DNA of 64,000 bases from Flavobacterium psychrophilum (GTDB lineage Bacteria; Bacteroidota; Bacteroidia; Flavobacteriales; Flavobacteriaceae), in assembly GCA_022730285.1 (NCBI GenBank), contig DZCQ01000001.1, positions 34,079 through 98,078 on the forward strand. The letters are read 5' to 3'. The translations under genes and the position numbers were made by a program. Of this stretch, positions 60,269-64,000 are shown piece by piece. The notes beneath the pieces are model-generated. The model was not told the DNA's origin, did not search any database, and was given only the letters and a program-made list of their open reading frames with translations. Each line of letters opens with the position of its first letter. Position 1 is the first letter of the stretch.

Positions 60269-62047
60269 TTATGTGTTAGTATCACCTCTTATTCTTCGAT
60301 AATTTTTTCTAGCTTCTATAAAAAAGATGCTGTCTGGGTGCGTAGTAATTATTTTTTCAAAATTTATTTTTGCCTTCTCAACTTCGTGTAATTCTTTTTG
60401 ATAGATTTCTCCTGTATAAAAAAGTGCTTCGTCTTGGTATATGCTTTCTGGGAAGTTAGTAAGTAGTTTTTGGTAGGATTCTATGGCTTGTGTATATTTT
60501 TTTTGTTTTTCAAAAATTTTTCCAATTCTTATTAGACTTAATTCCTGAACGCTTTTGTACTGATTCATTTGTGCTATTTGCTCATATTCTTGCAAGGCTA
60601 AACTAGACTTGTTTTGGTATGCTAAGAAATCTGCTTTGGCAAACTTTTTTAATGCTACTTGTGTAGAATCTTCGTCCGTTGCATCGTTTATTATTAAAAA
60701 TAGTTCCAAGGCATTGTTTGCAATAAGTTGTGATGTTGAAGATTTTAGCACTTTAAATTGGTTGCGTGCCCAACTAAAATCTCCTTTATAATAGTTAGAT
60801 TGAGCCAATTTAAAACTCGCTTCATGTGCCAATGGGTCATTTTCTAAATTAGTCTCTATTTGTGCATAATACAAAATTGCTTGGTTGAATTGTTCATCAA
60901 GTAACAAAATGTCAGCGAGTTCCATTTTTATTTCCGCATTTTGATAAATGTTAATAGGTAAATCCAAAGCCTGCACAAGTCTGCTTTTAGCATTGTCAAA
61001 TTGGTTTAAGTAAAATGCTTCAAAATGCGATTTTAATATTTGTAGTTTTATAGAATAAGGTGTTATGCCATACTTTTTTAATAATAAATCTAATTTTTCG
61101 TTAATATTTGCATATTCTTGTGGCGTTGCATTGTTAATTTCAATAGAAACTAATTGGTAATATGCCTCCATTTGTAACTCTAAATCTTTGGTGTTTTGTA
61201 TTATAAAATTTAAAATTTCTTTTGATAGAATACTCTCGTTTTCCTCAGAAGCAAGTCCTGCGAGGCTTATAATATTTGTTAAATTGTCTTGTGTTCTTTT
61301 AAAAATTGCTTTTTCTTGAACAAAAGCCTTTGCATATTCTTTTTGTTGGATAAAAAACCAACTCATGTATTGATTCCAAAATATATCTTGTGTTTTTTGT
61401 GTCCGAATTAACAATGCTTTTTTTAAATACTCTACAAATGTTTTGTTAGTATCTTCTTCTAAAAACCGTGTTAATTGATTTTGAACCAATGCTAGATTAT
61501 TTGGAAACTTAAATGAATAATCCAGCAAGGTATCAATCATTAAATCTGTTTGTCCAATTTGCCCTTGCAATAGTGCAATTTGATAGTCAAAGTTACTATT
61601 TGGTATTAGAGTTGTTGCTAGTTTATAAGATTCTATTGCTTGCTCTATTAATACTTTTTGTTCAAAATCTCTTGCAATTAAATAAACTTCATTTGGGTTG
61701 TCTTTAATTTTATCAATAGCAGTTTTATAGTTTTTTTTTGCCCTTACAAGGTCTTTTTGTAATTCAAAATTATAACCTAATGCTACATATAAATTAGGTT
61801 TTTTAGTTTTGTTGATTCTGGCAACTATTAAATTTTCTGCTTTTTCAAATTGTTTTAATTGCTGATAGCACAAAACTTGCTTTTGAAATATTGGCATATT
61901 ATTAGGCTGTTTTTTTGCTAAATCGTCATAAATAAGTATCGCTTTTTCAAATTCTCCTTGGTCAAAATAATTCTGTGCCAATTGCTCATTTTGTGAAAAA
62001 ATGGCAATTGGAATACAAAGAAAAATATACAAAAAAACTTTTTTCAT
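60269..62047 (-). CDS. Secreted tetratricopeptide-repeat protein
   Basis: 592 residues with a signal peptide (KVFLYIFLCIPIAIFSQ), so it is exported. The body is TPR repeats from the start (LAQNYFDQGEFEKAILIYDDLAKK, NLYVALGYNFELQKDLVRAKKNYKTAI) to the end (IGKIFEKQKKYTQAIESYQKLLTNF, DEALFYTGEIYQKELHEVEKAKINFEKII). It lies between serS and DUF4286 and is probably an envelope scaffold; partner unknown. The next gene downstream starts 12 bases later. Confidence 0.9.
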   Translation of the reverse strand: MKKVFLYIFLCIPIAIFSQNEQLAQNYFDQGEFEKAILIYDDLAKKQPNNMPIFQKQVLCYQQLKQFEKAENLIVARINKTKKPNLYVALGYNFELQKDLVRAKKNYKTAIDKIKDNPNEVYLIARDFEQKVLIEQAIESYKLATTLIPNSNFDYQIALLQGQIGQTDLMIDTLLDYSFKFPNNLALVQNQLTRFLEEDTNKTFVEYLKKALLIRTQKTQDIFWNQYMSWFFIQQKEYAKAFVQEKAIFKRTQDNLTNIISLAGLASEENESILSKEILNFIIQNTKDLELQMEAYYQLVSIEINNATPQEYANINEKLDLLLKKYGITPYSIKLQILKSHFEAFYLNQFDNAKSRLVQALDLPINIYQNAEIKMELADILLLDEQFNQAILYYAQIETNLENDPLAHEASFKLAQSNYYKGDFSWARNQFKVLKSSTSQLIANNALELFLIINDATDEDSTQVALKKFAKADFLAYQNKSSLALQEYEQIAQMNQYKSVQELSLIRIGKIFEKQKKYTQAIESYQKLLTNFPESIYQDEALFYTGEIYQKELHEVEKAKINFEKIITTHPDSIFFIEARKNYRRIRGDTNT

Positions 62048-62071
62048 TGGTATAAAATACTAGTAACGAAT

Positions 62072-63343
62072 TTAGTTTATAATATCAAATCCGGTATATT
62101 TTCGTAATACTTCTGGAATTACAATTCCTTCTGGCGTTTGATAATTTTCAAGAATTGCAGCTAGTATTCTTGGCAATGCCAGAGAACTTCCGTTTAAGGT
62201 GTGTGCTAACTGATTTTTACCTTCTTTATCTTTAAATCTTAATTTTAATCGATTGGATTGAAAAGTTTCAAAATTAGATACAGAGCTTATTTCCAACCAT
62301 CTATCTTGTGCTGTAGAAAATACTTCAAAATCGTAGGTTAATGCCGATGCAAAGCCCATGTCTCCACCACAAAGACGCAAAATTCTGTATGGAAGTTCTA
62401 GTTCTTGCAATATGTTTTTAACATGATTTACCATTGTATCTAACGCTTGATAGGAATTAGATGGGTGTTCTATTCTTACAATTTCTACCTTGTCAAATTG
62501 GTGTAATCTGTTTAATCCACGAACATGAGCTCCCCAAGAGCCAGCTTCTCTTCTAAAACAAGGAGTGTAACCAGTTGCTAGAATAGGCAATTCGTTTTCA
62601 TTTAAAATTACATCTCTAAAAATATTTGTAATAGGAACTTCGGCAGTTGGAATTAGATATAAATCATCTTTTGCATCATGATACATTTGCCCTTCTTTGT
62701 CTGGCAATTGTCCTGTTCCATAAGCAGATGCCTCGTTTACAAGATGCGGAACTTGGTATTCTTGGTAGCCAGCATCTGTATTTTTATCCAAGAAATAGGC
62801 AATTAAAGCACGTTGTAATTTTGCTCCTTTTCCCTTATAGACTGGAAAGCCAGGTGCGGTTATTTTTGTACCTAGTTCAAAATCTACAATGTCATATTTT
62901 TTTATAAGTTCCCAATGCGGTAAAGCATCTTGATGCAAAACAGGGATATTTCCTTCTTGAAAAATAGTTTCATTTTCTTCGGGTGTTTTTCCATTGGGTA
63001 CAATATCTGCTGGGAGATTTGGTAAGGTGTATAATTTTTGTGTTAATTCCGTTGTAAAGTTTTCGGTTTGTTCCGAGAATAATTTAATTTTTTCCTTTAA
63101 CAGAGATACTTTTTTCTTTAATATTTCTGCTTTTGCTTTCTCGCCTGATTTCATTAATTCGCCAATATCTTTTGCAAGTTTATTAGCTTCAAATAGATTG
63201 TTGTCAAGAGTTGCTTGCGATGCTCTTTTATCTTCGTCTAATTGAATAATCTCCTGAACGGTAGTAGTTACATCTATATTCCTTTTTGCTAGTGCTTGGA
63301 TAACTTTTTCTTTGTTTTCTCTAATATATGTTACTTGTAGCAT
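62072..63343 (-). CDS. serS: Seryl-tRNA synthetase
   Basis: Class II synthetase charging tRNA-Ser (and tRNA-Sec elsewhere). The 423 residues begin with the antiparallel coiled-coil arm (about 30-100, DEDKRASQATLDNNLFEANKLAKDIGELMKSG) and then show class II motif 2 FRREAGSWGAHVRGLNRLHQFDKVEI, and motif 3 LNGSSLALPRILAAILENYQ. The start at 63343 gives MLQVTYIRENKEKVIQALAKR, the standard SerS N-terminus. It ends 24 bases before the TPR gene's start, and valS precedes it. Confidence 0.97.
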   Translation of the reverse strand: MLQVTYIRENKEKVIQALAKRNIDVTTTVQEIIQLDEDKRASQATLDNNLFEANKLAKDIGELMKSGEKAKAEILKKKVSLLKEKIKLFSEQTENFTTELTQKLYTLPNLPADIVPNGKTPEENETIFQEGNIPVLHQDALPHWELIKKYDIVDFELGTKITAPGFPVYKGKGAKLQRALIAYFLDKNTDAGYQEYQVPHLVNEASAYGTGQLPDKEGQMYHDAKDDLYLIPTAEVPITNIFRDVILNENELPILATGYTPCFRREAGSWGAHVRGLNRLHQFDKVEIVRIEHPSNSYQALDTMVNHVKNILQELELPYRILRLCGGDMGFASALTYDFEVFSTAQDRWLEISSVSNFETFQSNRLKLRFKDKEGKNQLAHTLNGSSLALPRILAAILENYQTPEGIVIPEVLRKYTGFDIIN

Positions 63344-63349
63344 GATTTT

Positions 63350-64000
63350 TTATTTTAATTTAGTTAGACTTTGCTCTATTGTAGCAATTTTTGCTAGAGC
63401 ATCTGCTTGTTTTTTGCGTTCGTTTTCTAAAACTTTTTCTGGAGCACCTGCTAGAAATTTTTCGTTTAGTAGCTTTCCTTCTACCGATTTTAAAAAGCCT
63501 TTGGTATAATTTAATTCTTCGGTTAATTTTGCTATTTCTGTTGCTATATCTATATTTCCAGAAATAGGAATAAAATATTCGTTAGATTTTACTCTACACG
63601 ACAAAGCGTTATCCATACCGTTAGTTACATACTGTAAGGAGCTAATATTTGTTAGTTTAGTGATAATGCAATCAAAATTTTCAGGAACTTTCTCGTTGTT
63701 AATCACCCGAAGTTCTAAAGCATCTTTGAACGGAATATTTTTGTCTTTTCTGATAGTTCTGATGTTAGAAATTACCTCTGCGGCGAAATCAAAATCGCTA
63801 ATTAACTGTTTGTTGTAAGAAATAAATTCTGGGTAAATGCTAATAATCAAAGCTTCGTTAGTTGCACGCGGAGAAATTAATTGCCAAATTTCTTCTGTTA
63901 CAAATGGCATAAATGGATTTAAAAGTTTTAAATTACTTTCAAACAATTCTATTGCTTTTGCAAAAGTCACACTATCAATAGGTTGTTGATAAGCTGGTTT
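63350..64000 (-). CDS. valS: Valyl-tRNA synthetase, C-terminal part (runs off the window)
   Basis: 216 residues of the end of ValS. The frame continues to the window edge, where KPAYQQPIDSVTFAKAIELFE is readable, so the gene starts beyond 64000. It contains the anticodon-binding helical domain (SNLKLLNPFMPFVTEEIWQLI) and the ValS-specific C-terminal coiled coil (ELNYTKGFLKSVEGKLLNEKFLAGAPEKVLENERKKQADALAKI), which identifies it as ValS and not IleS or LeuS. SerS starts 6 bases after its stop. Confidence 0.93.
   Translation of the reverse strand, partial: KPAYQQPIDSVTFAKAIELFESNLKLLNPFMPFVTEEIWQLISPRATNEALIISIYPEFISYNKQLISDFDFAAEVISNIRTIRKDKNIPFKDALELRVINNEKVPENFDCIITKLTNISSLQYVTNGMDNALSCRVKSNEYFIPISGNIDIATEIAKLTEELNYTKGFLKSVEGKLLNEKFLAGAPEKVLENERKKQADALAKIATIEQSLTKLK

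Noticed and set aside
1..64000. tRNA, rRNA, CRISPR arrays or complete insertion sequences
   Set aside because: Scanning both strands showed no tRNA T-arm/acceptor pattern, no regularly spaced direct repeats and no transposase apart from the broken integrase. A dedicated search (tRNAscan-SE, Infernal) was not possible, so small RNAs could be missed.

Overview
The window is an AT-rich piece of core chromosome from a member of the Bacteroidota, almost certainly a Flavobacteriaceae-type organism. The signs are a moxR-DUF58-bat 'aerotolerance' operon, a bacterial group II GGGP synthase, DUF349, DUF1501/DUF1800, TIGR02757, DUF4286 and DUF4295 proteins, an OstA-like protein, the rpmB-rpmG-DUF4295-ftsY cluster, A-rich starts with no obvious Shine-Dalgarno, and several copies of the Bacteroidota -7 promoter element TAnnTTTG. 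Genus and species cannot be named from the sequence alone. I found no rRNA, tRNA, CRISPR array or intact mobile element.

Layout. 1-5.1 kb: a truncated PAP2 phosphatase (minus), then a plus-strand run of a CBS-type cysteine/cystathionine synthase, PurM, and a small cluster with a GNAT acetyltransferase and two unknown proteins. 5.3-9.8 kb (minus): a tight operon of phosphopantetheinyl transferase, GGGP synthase, PnuC, a NadR-like kinase fused to DUF4301, and ArfB. 9.9-12.8 kb: S-adenosylhomocysteinase, then the scar of a lost mobile or defence island, made of a C-terminal relic of an Eco57I/TaqI-like restriction-modification enzyme and a tyrosine integrase broken by one frameshift. 13-31 kb: mostly minus-strand housekeeping genes (MnmE, TIGR02757, LolD-type ATPase, MsrA, DUF349, AroE, TPR, class III aminotransferase, OstA-like, ClC channel, TerC, MurQ, PH-domain, ZIP transporter, methyltransferase). 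32.6-41.5 kb: the complete Bat operon. 41.7-57.6 kb: aldo/keto reductase, methyltransferase, ABC-F ATPase, glycosyltransferase, a 2-oxo-acid dehydrogenase E2, exonuclease-FAH-Hpt-CinA, L28-L33-DUF4295, FtsY, EamA transporter, DUF1501/DUF1800 pair and a secreted basic protein. 57.8-64 kb (minus): MgtE, RsmA, DUF4286, a large TPR protein, SerS and the end of ValS.

Themes. Cbs and AhcY belong to sulfur/methyl-cycle metabolism. PnuC plus the NadR-like kinase form a nicotinamide-riboside salvage unit. The Bat proteins look like one membrane-anchored MoxR/von Willebrand A machine. L28-L33-DUF4295-FtsY, RsmA, SerS, ValS, MnmE and ArfB are translation genes.

Non-coding structure. Four copies of a dispersed hairpin repeat lie between genes (3.5, 16.1, 28.1 and 51.9 kb). 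A long inverted repeat and two GACT/AGTC hairpins fill the convergent gap at 5.1-5.3 kb. Degenerate short repeats have colonised the coding sequence of mnmE. I see no convincing wholly new multi-gene system. The best leads are the NadR-DUF4301 fusion, the restriction/integrase scar, the repeat families and the mnmE insertions.
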